Assembly (NCBI GenBank): GCA_964425755.1
Contig: CAYRNY010000011.1
Coordinates: forward strand, 116,209 to 180,208
DNA from: CAYRNY01 sp964425755
GTDB lineage: Bacteria; Chloroflexota; Anaerolineae; Aggregatilineales; Aggregatilineaceae
Length of the DNA: 64,000 bases
Direction of reading: 5' to 3'
Of the stretch, positions 26,601 through 35,258 are shown in pieces. The position numbers and the translations under genes were made by a program. Numbering within the stretch: position 1 is the first letter of the stretch; the number at the start of each line of letters is the position of its first letter. The notes below the pieces were generated by a model. It had not been told where the DNA came from. It worked only from the letters and a program-made list of their open reading frames with translations, and did no database searches.

Positions 26601-28794
26601 TTTTCGTACAGCCGCCACTGGACCGGGCCTTCCATGTCCCCATCGACCGGGTCGCCCGTGTTCGTCACCGTGAAGATCACTTCGCCGGTTTGCTCATCAC
26701 ATATTCCGTCAACCACCAGGCTGGACTTGTCCCATTCGCGCTCGGTCGCCGTCGGTGTCGGTGTATCTTCGGGGGTGTCCGTCGCCGTTGGCGTGTCTGT
26801 CGGTGTGTTAGTTGCCGTTGGCGTGTCCGTCGGCGTGTCGGTTGGGACAGGCGTATCCGTCGGCGTGTCGGTTGGGACAGGCGTATCCGTCGGTGTGTCC
26901 GTCGGGACAGGCGTATCTGTCGGTGTGTCCGTCGGGACAGGCGTATCTGTCGGCGTGTCGGTTGGGACAGGCGTATCCGTCGGTGTGTCCGTCGGGACAG
27001 GCGNNNNNNNNNNNNNNNNNNNNNNNNNNNNNNNNNNNNNNNNNNNNNNNNNNNNNNNNNNNNNNNNNNNNNNNNNNNNNNNNNNNNNNNNNNNNNNNNN
27101 NNNTATCTGTCGGCGTGTCCGTCGGGACAGGCGTATCTGTCGGCGTGTCGGTTGGGACAGGCGTGTCCGTCGGGGTTGCAGTCGGCGCGCCGAGGCAGTC
27201 CTCTACTTCGGCGTTCGGCTGCGAGGCGCCCGGGTGCCCCGGTCGCTGGTCCACTTCAAACCGCAGCTTGCCCTCGACCCCGGAGAAGGTGAACTGTTGT
27301 GATGCGCCACCGGCCAATTGCAATGAACCGGCGCGTACCAGCGTGCCGTTTTCGTACAGCCGCCACTGGACCGGGCCTTCCATGTCTCCATCGCCCGGGT
27401 CGCCCGTGTTCGTCACCGTGAAGATCACTTCGCCGGTTTGCTCATCGCATATCCCGTCGACGACCAGGCTTGACTTGTCCCACTCGTCGTCGGTTGCGGT
27501 CGGTGTCGGCGTGTCGGTTGGGACAGGCGTATCCGTCGGCGTGTTGGTCGCCGTGGGAGTATCTTCGGGGGTGTCCGTCGCCGTTGGCGTATCCGTCGGG
27601 GCGGGAGTGTCCGTTGGCGTATTGGTTGCCGTTGGTGTGTCCTCAGGTGTATCCGTCGCTGTTGGCGGAACCTGCGTATTGGTCGGAGTCGCGGTCGGCG
27701 CACCGACGCAGTCTTCGACTTCGGCGTTCGGCTGCGAGCTGCCCGGATGCCCCGGACGCTGATCCGCCTCGAAGCGCAGCTTGCCCTCAACACCGGCAAA
27801 CGTGAACTGCTGTGATGCACCACCGGCCAGTTGGAGCGTGCCGGTCTGCACCAGGTTGCCGTTTTCGTACAGCCGCCACTCGACCGGACCTTGCATGTCA
27901 CCACCGCCCGGGTCGCCGGTGTTCGTCACCGTGAAGACTGCCATCCCGGTTTGCCGATCGCACGTACCGGTGATCACCAAACTGGACCGGTCCCAATCGC
28001 CCGGTGGTGGCCCGCCTTCGACCTGGCCGGCATCTTGGGTGGGGCGGCCCTGCGCCTGGACTTCCGCAGTCGGCGTCGCAGTCGGCGCGACGGTGGCCGT
28101 CAGAGTCGGTTCTTCAGTCGCGGTAGGCGCTTCAGTTGGCTCTTCGGTCGCGGTGGGTTCCTCAGTTGGCTCTTCAGTTGCGGTAGGGGCTTCCGTAGGT
28201 TCTTCGGTTGGCTCCTGGGTTGGTTCTGGCAGCGGGCAGCCGCTGCTATCCAGCCCGTAGCCCTGGTCGCCCTGGTTCGGGCACGCGTCGGCATCATCCG
28301 GGATGCCGTCACCGTCGCTGTCGGGCGGCGGCAATGGGCAACCGCTGCTATCCAGCCCGTAGCCCTGGTCGCCCTGGTTCGGGCACGCGTCGGCATCATC
28401 CGGGANNNNNNNNNNNNNNNNNNNNNNNNNNNNNNNNNNNNNNNNNNNNNNNNNNNNNNNNNNNNNNNNNNNNNNNNNNNNNNNNNNNNNNNNNNNNNNN
28501 NNNNNGGCACGCGTCGGCATCATCCGGGATGCCGTCACCGTCGCTGTCGGGCGGCGGCAGTGGGCAACCTCTGTTATCAACCCCGTAGCCCTGGTCGCCC
28601 TGGTCGGGACACTCATCAGCAGGATCCGGGACTCCGTCGTTGTCTGAGTCAATCCTTTGGGCCTGCGCGGTTGGTTCACCCTCACCGGCAGTGCCAAAAA
28701 GGTCATCGCCGCCTAGCGCGATCGCAATGATGGCTAGAACGACGATACCGACGGCAGCGGGGATCCATATTCTTCGGTCGAAACCTCTTCGCAT
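23628..28794 (-). CDS. Giant modular surface protein: TSP3 repeats, Thr/Pro linkers, five sandwich domains, TolB propeller (interrupted by assembly gaps)
   Basis: One reading frame in four pieces: the three 100-N gaps shift the frame, but each piece ends at a gap and resumes in matching repeat sequence, so this is best read as a single gene of unknown true length (over 1,650 aa). Order from the N-terminus: signal-anchor helix (IWIPAAVGIVVLAIIAIALG); thrombospondin type 3 Ca-binding repeats (DSDGDGIPDDADACP); Glu/Pro/Thr spacer; five copies of a ~95-aa beta domain (core WRLYENG, FTVTNTGDP, FEVDQRPGHPG) separated by TPTDTPT linkers; a C-terminal beta-propeller (about 23640-24700) with repeated DG-NWEVYV blades. 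Likely extracellular and adhesive or matrix-forming; no catalytic motif seen. Confidence 0.75.
23640..24700 (-). other. TolB-like beta-propeller region of the giant surface protein
   Basis: Repeated blade motifs (RDGNWEVYV, WSPAGDVIAFE, FWAPDGTKLLYQSD, FSPDDTLLAYQST) mark a 5-6 blade propeller at the C-terminal end. The family often binds proteins or glycans. Confidence 0.7.
26219..26318. other. Assembly gap (100 N)
   Basis: A run of exactly 100 N, a placeholder length, inside a Thr/Pro linker. It shifts the apparent reading frame. Confidence 0.99.
27004..27103. other. Assembly gap (100 N)
   Basis: Second 100-N placeholder, within the linker between the third and second sandwich domains. 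Confidence 0.99.
28226..28640 (-). repeat. Thrombospondin type 3-like calcium-binding repeats
   Basis: About 34-residue units with Asp-rich DSDGDGIPDDADAC loops and a QGDQGYGLDSSGC spacer. At least three copies are visible either side of a gap, nearly identical in DNA. Confidence 0.82.
28406..28505. other. Assembly gap (100 N)
   Basis: Third 100-N placeholder, inside the TSP3 repeats; repeat copy number is therefore unknown. Confidence 0.99.
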
Positions 28795-29249
28795 GACCTT
28801 TCCCCTCTTGTGGCTTTCTAATAAGCGGCCTGATAATACAGGTGTCGGCGCGTACGCGAATCAGCCCGCCCATGTTTGAGACAGGCCTATCAGCACGCAC
28901 CACACAGCAAAATGTACCAGCGAACGACTATTTCTTTCGTATTTATGTCGCAGACGCTATGCAAAAAGGTTCGCGACAATTTAAATCAAAAAACAATATG
29001 ATTATCTTTAGTTTATTGCTGGGCACAAATACGCCTTCATGCCGTGCGGCACGCAGTACAAGCGGCGATTGTGAGCAAAACAAGCGGGGGGCGATCGGAT
29101 GAGACAGGTTTGGTTGCTCGATGATATGCTGGCGCGGGCATCGAGGTCGTCGGTCCCCCGGCAACAGCAATTATCATAGCACAAAACTTTCCCGCAAGGA
29201 AAGTACCTTAACGTCAAAATATTTTTACATCTATGTCAAGAGGGGCAGA
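28795..29249. other. 455-bp AT-richer intergenic region
   Basis: Separates the giant surface-protein gene from the response regulator. It has lower GC than its surroundings (an AT-rich core about 28975-29030) and no convincing coding sequence. It should hold the surface-protein promoter (minus strand), but no consensus pair could be fixed. A 7-bp inverted repeat (CTCGATG / CATCGAG) lies at 29117-29145. Confidence 0.5.
29186..29204 (-). terminator. Rho-independent-type terminator of the response regulator gene
   Basis: On the minus strand, a 7-bp stem ACTTTCC / GGAAAGT with a 5-nt loop is followed by TTTGTG, 46 bases past the stop codon. Confidence 0.6.
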
Positions 29250-29999
29250 TCACCCATTAAGCACGTAACCGCGTCCGCGCACGTTGACCAGGAAACGCGG
29301 ATGTTCGGGGTCAGGTTCGATCTTGCCGCGGATATTGCCAATGTGCACCCGCACGAGGATCGGATCGCCGGTGCCGATCGGGTATTGCCACACATCCTTG
29401 AGCATCTGCGTGGCAGAAACCGGCTGCCCGGCATGTAACATCAAGTAATGCAGGACCTGATGCTCCACCGCTGTGAGCTGCACCACCCGTTCCCCAACCA
29501 GCAACTCCATCTGCCGTGCGTGCAGCTTGAGCTGCCCTACCGTCAGATAATCGGAGTTTGGGTCCAGCATCCCGCCCGGCGCGCGGCGCAGCAAGGCGCG
29601 CACCCGCGCCGTCAGTTCGACGTTTTCAAACGGTTTGGTCAGGTAATCGTCGCCACCGGCATCCAACCCCTGCGCGATGTCCGCCGGATTCCCTTTGCCT
29701 GTCAGGAATAGCACCGGTACTTTTGCCGTATACGGATCGGCGCGAATTCGCCGGCAGACCTCCAACCCGTCCATCTGCGGCATGAGGATATCCAGAATCA
29801 CCAGATCGGGCCGGTTGTGCGCGATGGCTTCGAGCGCCGTCCGCCCGTTGTCGGCTGTAGTGATCGATTCATACCCGGCCTTCTCAAGGATGCGCTTCAT
29901 TGCGCTCAGGATCGGGAGTTCATCATCGACAATGAGGATGTCAGGTGCCATCAGTCCGGTGCTCGCATTGTAGGTAACATAAGGCAAATTGTGGCTCAT
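29250..29999 (-). CDS. OmpR/PhoB-family response regulator (orphan)
   Basis: 249 aa. A receiver domain (DILIVDDE acidic pocket, phospho-acceptor Asp in DLVILDILMP, LFLTGK, KPF) is joined to an OmpR-type winged helix (LTAVEHQVLHYL, VRVHIGNIRGKI, RGRGYVLN). No histidine kinase is adjacent, so its input is unknown. An alternative start at 29951 (MAPDILIVDDE) would remove 16 N-terminal residues; neither has a strong ribosome site. The next gene (minus strand) is the giant surface protein. Confidence 0.9.
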   Translation of the reverse strand: MSHNLPYVTYNASTGLMAPDILIVDDELPILSAMKRILEKAGYESITTADNGRTALEAIAHNRPDLVILDILMPQMDGLEVCRRIRADPYTAKVPVLFLTGKGNPADIAQGLDAGGDDYLTKPFENVELTARVRALLRRAPGGMLDPNSDYLTVGQLKLHARQMELLVGERVVQLTAVEHQVLHYLMLHAGQPVSATQMLKDVWQYPIGTGDPILVRVHIGNIRGKIEPDPEHPRFLVNVRGRGYVLNG

Positions 30000-30080
30000 G
30001 ACGCGGCAAGCATATTGCTTTTTCGATTATAAATGAAATTTGTATAGGCCACTTGTTAAGAATTGTACGGAAGCCCGCAC

Positions 30081-30114
30081 ATAAAAAAACAAAGGCCGGC
30101 TGGGGAACCGGCCT
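30081..30114 (-). terminator. Rho-independent terminator of the 2-oxoacid dehydrogenase operon
   Basis: On the minus strand: 7-bp stem AGGCCGG / CCGGCCT, 8-nt loop, then TTTGTTTTTTT. The best intrinsic terminator in the window, about 140 bases after the E2 stop. Confidence 0.85.
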
Positions 30115-30127
30115 GGCCCCTTGAACT

Positions 30128-30195
30128 GTAGGGGCGGACCACGGTGTTCGTCCGGGGAGCACATGGACGAACCACAGGTTCGCGTGCCCCCCTAC
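30128..30195. repeat. Nested inverted-repeat element between operons
   Basis: Outer arms GTAGGGG (30128-30134) and CCCCTAC (30189-30195) enclose an inner 8-bp arm pair GTTCGTCC / GGACGAAC (30146-30153, 30165-30172). It resembles a small structured dispersed repeat; its outer arms share TAGGGGCGG with the hairpins at 39122 and 50209. Confidence 0.5.
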
Positions 30196-30251
30196 TTCTC
30201 GAACGGTTTCTGCGGCACACAACAGGCGGCTTTTCGCGTGGGATGGGCGGG

Positions 30252-31670
30252 CTACTGCCAGCCTTCCAACAGCGCCACGATCTCCGCGACGAACCAATCC
30301 GCCGACGCGCCATCCAGCACGCGGTGGTCGAAGGTGAACGACAGGTAGACCATCGGGCGCACCGCGATCGCGTCATCCGCGGTGACGACCGCCCGCTTTT
30401 TGATCGCGCCCACGCCCAGGATACCCGTCTGCGGCTGGTTGATGATCGGCGTGGCAAACAGGCTGCCCGCGACCCCGTGATTGGTGATCGTGAACGTGCC
30501 GTCCTGCACCTCGTCCGGGGTGAGCTGGTTCGCCCGCGCGCGCTGCGCGAGGTCGTTAACTTGCCGCGCGACGCCCGCCAGCGATAACTCATCGACGCGT
30601 TTGATCACCGGCACGATCAGCCCCTCGTCCAGCGCCACCGCCATGCCGATGTTCACGTCCGGCAGCAACAGCAGGCCGTCCTCGCGCCATTGGCTGTTTA
30701 CCTGCGGATGGCGTCGCAGCGCCGCGGCGGTCGCCGCCATGAAGTACGCGGTGAACGTCAGGTTGATCCCACGTGCGGCATAGTCGGCCTTGTTCGCTTC
30801 CCGGTGCGCCACCACCGCGCGCATGTCGGCTTCGAACACGGTGGTGACGTGCGGCGCGGTCTTCAGCTTGCTCTGGACCATGTGCTCGGCGATACGCTTG
30901 CGCATGGTGCTGTGCGGCACGATATCGCCGGGCTTGCCCGGTGCGGGCGGCGCTTTGTGCGCGTGATCCTGCGGCGCAACGCGGGCAGTTGGGGTAACGG
31001 GTTCGGGCGCGGCCTGCCGGTAGAGATCGTCGGTCGGCTTGAACAGGTCGCCCGTTCCAGGACGTTCCCAGGGCGGCAGATCGTCCGCAGCAGCGGGCGC
31101 GCTCTTGGCGCGCTCTGCCGCGCCGCTTTCGATATACGCCATGATGTCTTTTTTGGTCACACGCCCGTTGCGCCCCGTGCCCGCGACCTGGGACACGTCG
31201 ATGTTGTGTTCCGCCGCGATGCGCGCCACCACCGGCGTGACGTGCGGCATCCCGGCGCGTGGCGCGCGCGCCGGTTCCGGGGCCGGTTCAGGCGGTGCGG
31301 GAGCTGCAGGCTCCGGCGGCGCGTCGTGTGACGGGACCTGTGCGGCAGCACCCCCGGCAGGGCTATCACCGGCAGCGGCATGCCCGAACGCGGCGACGGA
31401 TTCGGCTGCCATACGCTCCGGCACATCTTCGCCTGGCTCGCCGATCAGCGCCAGCACAGTACCCGCCGCGACGGTTTCGCCCTCGTCCACGTAAATTTTG
31501 AGCAGCGTCCCGCCCGCCTCTGCCGTGACCTCGGACGTGACCTTGTCCGTCTCAACCTCAACGATCGGCTCGTAGGCTGCGACGCTGTCGCCTTCCTGCT
31601 TGAGCCACGTGCCGACCGTGCCTTCAACAACACTCTCGCCCATCTGGGGCATAATGACTTTAATCGCCAT
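30252..31670 (-). CDS. 2-oxoacid dehydrogenase E2 (dihydrolipoyl acyltransferase)
   Basis: 472 aa. An N-terminal lipoyl domain (residues 1-78; lipoylated Lys in ETDKVTSE), a Pro/Ala/Glu-rich linker, an E3-binding domain (VARIAAEHNIDVSQVAGTGR), a second linker and a C-terminal acyltransferase with FDHRVLDGASADWF containing the catalytic His. It takes the acyl group from E1 and passes it to CoA. Last gene of the E1a-E1b-E2 operon. Confidence 0.94.
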   Translation of the reverse strand: MAIKVIMPQMGESVVEGTVGTWLKQEGDSVAAYEPIVEVETDKVTSEVTAEAGGTLLKIYVDEGETVAAGTVLALIGEPGEDVPERMAAESVAAFGHAAAGDSPAGGAAAQVPSHDAPPEPAAPAPPEPAPEPARAPRAGMPHVTPVVARIAAEHNIDVSQVAGTGRNGRVTKKDIMAYIESGAAERAKSAPAAADDLPPWERPGTGDLFKPTDDLYRQAAPEPVTPTARVAPQDHAHKAPPAPGKPGDIVPHSTMRKRIAEHMVQSKLKTAPHVTTVFEADMRAVVAHREANKADYAARGINLTFTAYFMAATAAALRRHPQVNSQWREDGLLLLPDVNIGMAVALDEGLIVPVIKRVDELSLAGVARQVNDLAQRARANQLTPDEVQDGTFTITNHGVAGSLFATPIINQPQTGILGVGAIKKRAVVTADDAIAVRPMVYLSFTFDHRVLDGASADWFVAEIVALLEGWQ

Positions 31671-31747
31671 GCTTTGTTCCTTGGTTGTAAGTATTCAGTA
31701 CGCAGTTTCCAGCCAGCGATCTCGCTTGGGGCGCGCTTGGCATTGGC

Positions 31748-32737
31748 CTAATACGCCGCCAGCTCGCGGATCGCGTCGGCGATCTTCGCCGTAGAGGGCA
31801 TGAACAGGTCCTGCATCGGGTGCGCGAACGGCACTCCCGGCACATCCGGCCCGGCCAAGCGGCGGATCGGCCCGTCCATGTACTCGAACGCTTCATCGCT
31901 CAGGATCGCTGCGATCTCCGCGCCATAGCCCAGGAAGCGGTTATCCTCGTATACGATCAGCGCCTTGCCCGTCTTCTTGAACGCGTTGATCACCGTCTCG
32001 CGATCCAGCGGCACCAGCGTGCGGATGTCCACGACCTCGGCCCCAATACCGTCCTCGCGGGCGACCTGTTCCGCCGCTTGCAGCGTGTAGTAGTGCATCA
32101 TGCCGTAGGCGTACACCGTCAGGTCCGTTCCCTCACGCGTGACCGCTGCGGGGCCGATCGGCACCAGGATTTCTTCGTCATCCGGCACCTCGCCGCGAAT
32201 CAAGCGATAGCCCTTCTTCGGCTCGAAGAACATCACCGGGTTCGGATCGCGCACGGCGGATTTCAACAGCCCTTTGGCGTCGTAGGGATTGCTGGGGATC
32301 ACGACCTTCAGGCCGGGCCGGTGCGCGAAAAACGCTTCCGTGCTCTGCGAATGGTACAGCCCGCCGCCGATGCCGCCGCCATACGGCGCGCGGATCACCA
32401 TCGGGGCGTGCCACTGCCCGTTGGAGCGGTAGTAAATGTAAGCGGCTTCGTTGACGATCTGGTTAAACGCGGGGAAGATGTAGTCGGCGAACTGTATCTC
32501 GCAGATCGGGCGCATGCCCACCATCGCCGCGCCGATGCCAACCGCGACGATGCTAAGTTCCGCCAGCGGCGAATCGATCACGCGGTCCGGCCCGTACTTC
32601 TCGAACAAGCCCATCGTCGCGCGGAACACACCCCCGCGCCGCCCGACGTCTTCACCCGTGATGAACACGCGGTCATCGCGCGCCATTTCCTCGTCCATCG
32701 CCTGGCGCAGCCCTTCGATCAAGGTAATTTCTGGCAT
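31748..32737 (-). CDS. 2-oxoacid dehydrogenase E1 component, beta subunit
   Basis: 329 aa, standard E1 beta. The start at 32737 (MPEITLIEGLRQAMDEEM) is chosen by family match and an AGGAGAG site; earlier in-frame sequence is Arg/Ser-rich shadow. GEDVGRRGGVF, DSPLAELSIVAVGIGAAM and the C-terminal transketolase fold are typical. It forms an alpha2-beta2 thiamine-diphosphate E1 with the upstream gene product. Confidence 0.94.
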   Translation of the reverse strand: MPEITLIEGLRQAMDEEMARDDRVFITGEDVGRRGGVFRATMGLFEKYGPDRVIDSPLAELSIVAVGIGAAMVGMRPICEIQFADYIFPAFNQIVNEAAYIYYRSNGQWHAPMVIRAPYGGGIGGGLYHSQSTEAFFAHRPGLKVVIPSNPYDAKGLLKSAVRDPNPVMFFEPKKGYRLIRGEVPDDEEILVPIGPAAVTREGTDLTVYAYGMMHYYTLQAAEQVAREDGIGAEVVDIRTLVPLDRETVINAFKKTGKALIVYEDNRFLGYGAEIAAILSDEAFEYMDGPIRRLAGPDVPGVPFAHPMQDLFMPSTAKIADAIRELAAY

Positions 32738-32771
32738 AGTGTTTAGTCTCTCCTGTCGGGTGGGCGGTGCG

Positions 32772-33794
32772 TCACGCTTCGTCGGCGGGTTTGAATACCG
32801 GGAACAACGCGTCTTCTGCGCGGGGATACGGCGCGTTAACGGCATGGGCCTGTGCTTCGTCGACTTCCTGCCGGACGCGCTGCTCGATCTCTTCGATCCC
32901 CGCTTCATCCAGCAACCCCTTTTCGAGCAGGTAGCCCTGGAAGCGCAGGATCGGGTCGCGCTGCTTCCATTCCTCGACCTCGTCGCGCGAGCGATAGGTC
33001 CGGTCGTCGTCGTCCGACGAGTGCGGCACGGGGCGGTAGGTCTTGGCTTCGACGAGCGTCGCGCCGCCACCGCTGCGCGCGCGTTCGATCGCCTCGGCCA
33101 TCACGCGGTAGGACGCCAGCACATCGTTCCCGTCCACCACCACGCCCTCGACGCCGAACATCGGCGCGCGGTCCGCGACGTTGGGCACCGCCATCTGCAT
33201 GTGGACCGGCACGGAGATCGCGTAAATATTGTTTTGCACGACGCACACCAGCGGCAGCTTGTGCACGCCGGCCCAGTTCATGCCTTCAAAGAAGTCGCCC
33301 TCGCTGGTCGAACCCTCGCCCAGCGTCACGATCGTGACCCGTCCATCGTCGCGTAACTTGCTGGCGAGCGCCGCGCCCGCCGCCTGCGGGACCTGCGTCG
33401 CGACCGGGCTGGACGACGACAGCATCCCCAGCGCCCGGCTGCTGAAGTGGGATGGCATCTGCCGCGCGCCGCTGGTCGGCTCGCCTTGTTTGCCGAAGAC
33501 GGCGAGAAAAAACTCGCGCGGGGTATAACCCAGCGCGAAAGCGAACGCCAGATCGCGGTAGTACAGGCTCGCGTAATCGTGCCCGCGCTGCATCGCGTAG
33601 GCGGCCCCCACCTGGATCGCCTCGTGCCCGATCCCGGAGATGTGAAACGCGATCTTGCCCTGGCGGTGCAGCACCCAGGTGCGCTCGTCGGTCCGCCGCG
33701 CGCGCACCAACTGCCAGTACATCTCTAAAAGTGTTGTATGGTCGAGATCAACGCCGGTATCGTCGATCTCGTGAAAAGTAACATCGGTTGTCAT
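32772..33794 (-). CDS. 2-oxoacid dehydrogenase E1 component, alpha subunit (branched-chain type)
   Basis: 340 aa. The thiamine-diphosphate motif runs from GEGSTSEGDFFEGMNWA to CVVQNN, and RTYRSRDEVEEW carries the phosphorylation-loop region of branched-chain E1 alpha. Sequence pattern (SGIGHEAIQVG, SGARQMPSHFSS) fits branched-chain 2-oxoacid more than pyruvate dehydrogenases, though substrate is not settled. AGGAG precedes the ATG. No E3 dihydrolipoamide dehydrogenase gene follows; a shared E3 must be elsewhere. Confidence 0.92.
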   Translation of the reverse strand: MTTDVTFHEIDDTGVDLDHTTLLEMYWQLVRARRTDERTWVLHRQGKIAFHISGIGHEAIQVGAAYAMQRGHDYASLYYRDLAFAFALGYTPREFFLAVFGKQGEPTSGARQMPSHFSSRALGMLSSSSPVATQVPQAAGAALASKLRDDGRVTIVTLGEGSTSEGDFFEGMNWAGVHKLPLVCVVQNNIYAISVPVHMQMAVPNVADRAPMFGVEGVVVDGNDVLASYRVMAEAIERARSGGGATLVEAKTYRPVPHSSDDDDRTYRSRDEVEEWKQRDPILRFQGYLLEKGLLDEAGIEEIEQRVRQEVDEAQAHAVNAPYPRAEDALFPVFKPADEA

Positions 33795-33851
33795 ACAAGT
33801 CTCCTGAATAAAAACAACTTATCGCATAGGGCGTGCAGGTCGCCCGAACAG

Positions 33852-33857
33852 ATTATA
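33852..33857 (-). promoter_or_regulatory. TATAAT -10 box of the dehydrogenase operon
   Basis: Minus-strand TATAAT 58 bases before the E1 alpha start, in the AT-rich 210-bp gap shared with the divergent cdd gene. No strong -35. Confidence 0.45.
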
Positions 33858-33934
33858 GACGATTTTCATCATGCTATACGAAAAAACTCCTCCCGCGGGC
33901 CGGACAGGTCGATCCCCCGTCGTGCGGCGATCTT

Positions 33935-33943
33935 TGCTATACT
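33935..33943 (+). promoter_or_regulatory. Extended -10 promoter of cdd-recO
   Basis: TGCTATACT, a TGn-extended -10, 62 bases upstream of the cdd start codon. Confidence 0.45.
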
Positions 33944-34004
33944 TATTGATCCTTGCGTTACGTGCGCGAGACGGTCTTTCAACGTATGAAGGTGACAGCA
34001 TATC

Positions 34005-34454
34005 ATGACGACAGCCAGGGATTTTTCGCTCACAGACGACCAGCGCCGCGCGTTGATCGCCGCTGCGGTCCAGGCCCGCCAGCAGGCTTACGTGCCTTAC
34101 TCGCACTACCCGGTGGGGGCGGCGCTGCTGGCGGAGTCTGGCACGGTCTACACGGGGTGCAACATCGAGATCGCGTCCTTCGGCGCGACATCTTGCGGCG
34201 AGCGGACCGCTGCGTTCAAGGCGGTCAGCGAGGGCGACCGCGACTTTCTGGCGATCGCGGTCGTCACTAGCAACGGGGCGGCCCCGTGCGGCATCTGCCG
34301 CCAGGTGCTGTTCGAGTTCGGCCCGGCGATGACCGTGATCACGGCGCAGCCCGACGGTGCCGTGACCTGGGAAGGACCGCTAAGCGACCTGCTGCCTTTT
34401 GGCTTCGGCCCGAAGAAGCTGGCCGAAGGTCAGGCAACAGCCGAAACAGAGTGA
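34005..34454 (+). CDS. cdd: Cytidine deaminase
   Basis: 149 aa, the small homotetrameric form. Zinc and catalytic residues are visible: CGE in ATSCGERTAAF and the PCGIC pair, plus substrate motif TGCNIE. It converts cytidine and deoxycytidine to uridine forms for salvage. First gene before recO, 21 bases apart; both likely share one transcript. Confidence 0.94.
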   Translation: MTTARDFSLTDDQRRALIAAAVQARQQAYVPYSHYPVGAALLAESGTVYTGCNIEIASFGATSCGERTAAFKAVSEGDRDFLAIAVVTSNGAAPCGICRQVLFEFGPAMTVITAQPDGAVTWEGPLSDLLPFGFGPKKLAEGQATAETE

Positions 34455-34475
34455 CAGGGGACAACTGACCGCATC

Positions 34476-35243
34476 ATGCCCAAACCGGAGCGCCGCTTCC
34501 TCACCGACGCCGTGATCCTGCGGCGGCAGGACTTTGGCGAAGCCGACCGCCTGCTGACGCTGCTCACGCCGGAGCACGGCAAATTCCGCGCCATCGCAAA
34601 AGGCGTGCGCAAGCCGATCGCGCGCAAGACAGGGCACGTCGAACTGTTCGCGTTGGTGGACATGCTGATCGCGCGCGGGCGCGAGTTGCATATCGTGGTC
34701 CAGGCGGAGACGAAAGAGTCCTTCCTGCGGCTGCGCGAAGACCTCACCCGCGGCACATACGCGCATCACCTGATCGAACTGCTGGACCGCTTCACGGCGG
34801 AGCAGGACACGAGCCGCACCGAGTTTAGCCTGCTCGTGAACGCGCTCGGCTGGCTGTGCGAGGCCGGCGATCCGCGCCTGGTGGCGCGCTACTACGAAAT
34901 GCGCCTGCTCGACCTGGCGGGTTTTGCCCCGGCCCTGCATCGGTGCGCGCTCGGCCAGGAAGAGATTGCACCACAGGACCAGTTTTTCAGCCCGGCGGAT
35001 GGCGGCGTCGTCTGCCCGGAGCATTACGTACACGCGCAGCGCGGGCTGCCGCTGAGCCTGACTGCGCTCAAAGTGCTGCGCTACATGCAAACGCGTCCCT
35101 GGGACATCGTCAAAAACGTGCAGGTCGACTCCGCGTTGCACGTCGAGCTTGAACGGCATATGCTGGGGTATATCATGTACCTGTTGGAGCAGCGCTTGCA
35201 GAGCGTGGAATTTCTGCGGCGGCTCCAGCGCGAGGACCTGTGA
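34476..35243 (+). CDS. recO: DNA repair protein RecO
   Basis: 255 aa. An OB-fold N-terminal domain (LTDAVILRRQDFGEADRLLTLLT, KFRAIAKGVRKP) is followed by a helical domain; LLDLAGFAPALHRC and GGVVCPEH retain two of the Cys positions of the usual zinc site. RecO loads RecA onto SSB-coated DNA with RecR in gap repair. Confidence 0.93.
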   Translation: MPKPERRFLTDAVILRRQDFGEADRLLTLLTPEHGKFRAIAKGVRKPIARKTGHVELFALVDMLIARGRELHIVVQAETKESFLRLREDLTRGTYAHHLIELLDRFTAEQDTSRTEFSLLVNALGWLCEAGDPRLVARYYEMRLLDLAGFAPALHRCALGQEEIAPQDQFFSPADGGVVCPEHYVHAQRGLPLSLTALKVLRYMQTRPWDIVKNVQVDSALHVELERHMLGYIMYLLEQRLQSVEFLRRLQREDL

Positions 35244-35258
35244 TCAGAAAGGCGGCAG

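Larger units (their letters stand above)
25090..27690 (-). repeat. Thr/Pro-rich tandem linkers (TPTDTPT type)
   Basis: Low-complexity 6- to 12-base units encoding Thr-Pro-Thr-(Asp/Asn/Ala) fill 25090-25425, 25735-26430, 26745-27175 and 27495-27690. Two of the N gaps fall in these stretches. Similar linkers are common in Chloroflexota surface proteins and are candidate O-glycosylation stalks. Confidence 0.85.
24705..27990 (-). repeat. Five tandem copies of a ~95-residue sandwich domain
   Basis: Copies lie at about 24705-25065, 25430-25720, 26445-26735, 27185-27480 and 27700-27990. The middle three share long near-identical DNA stretches, indicating recent duplication; the first listed (C-terminal) copy is the most diverged. 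Each has paired Cys residues (CDEQTG... DC) likely forming a disulfide. Confidence 0.8.

Noticed and set aside
25858..27302. Long plus-strand frames with VGVSVGTGVSVGV-like repeats
   Set aside because: They are antisense to the Thr/Pro linkers of the minus-strand surface protein and cross N gaps; simple repeats give open frames on both strands.
25090..27690. Possible CRISPR or iteron-like array
   Set aside because: Units are 6-12 bases, contiguous and in coding phase for Thr-Pro-Thr; there are no spacers.
31748..33070. Longer E1 beta start at 33070
   Set aside because: The first ~110 residues are Arg/Ser-rich and antiparallel to normal E1 sequence; family match begins at 32737.
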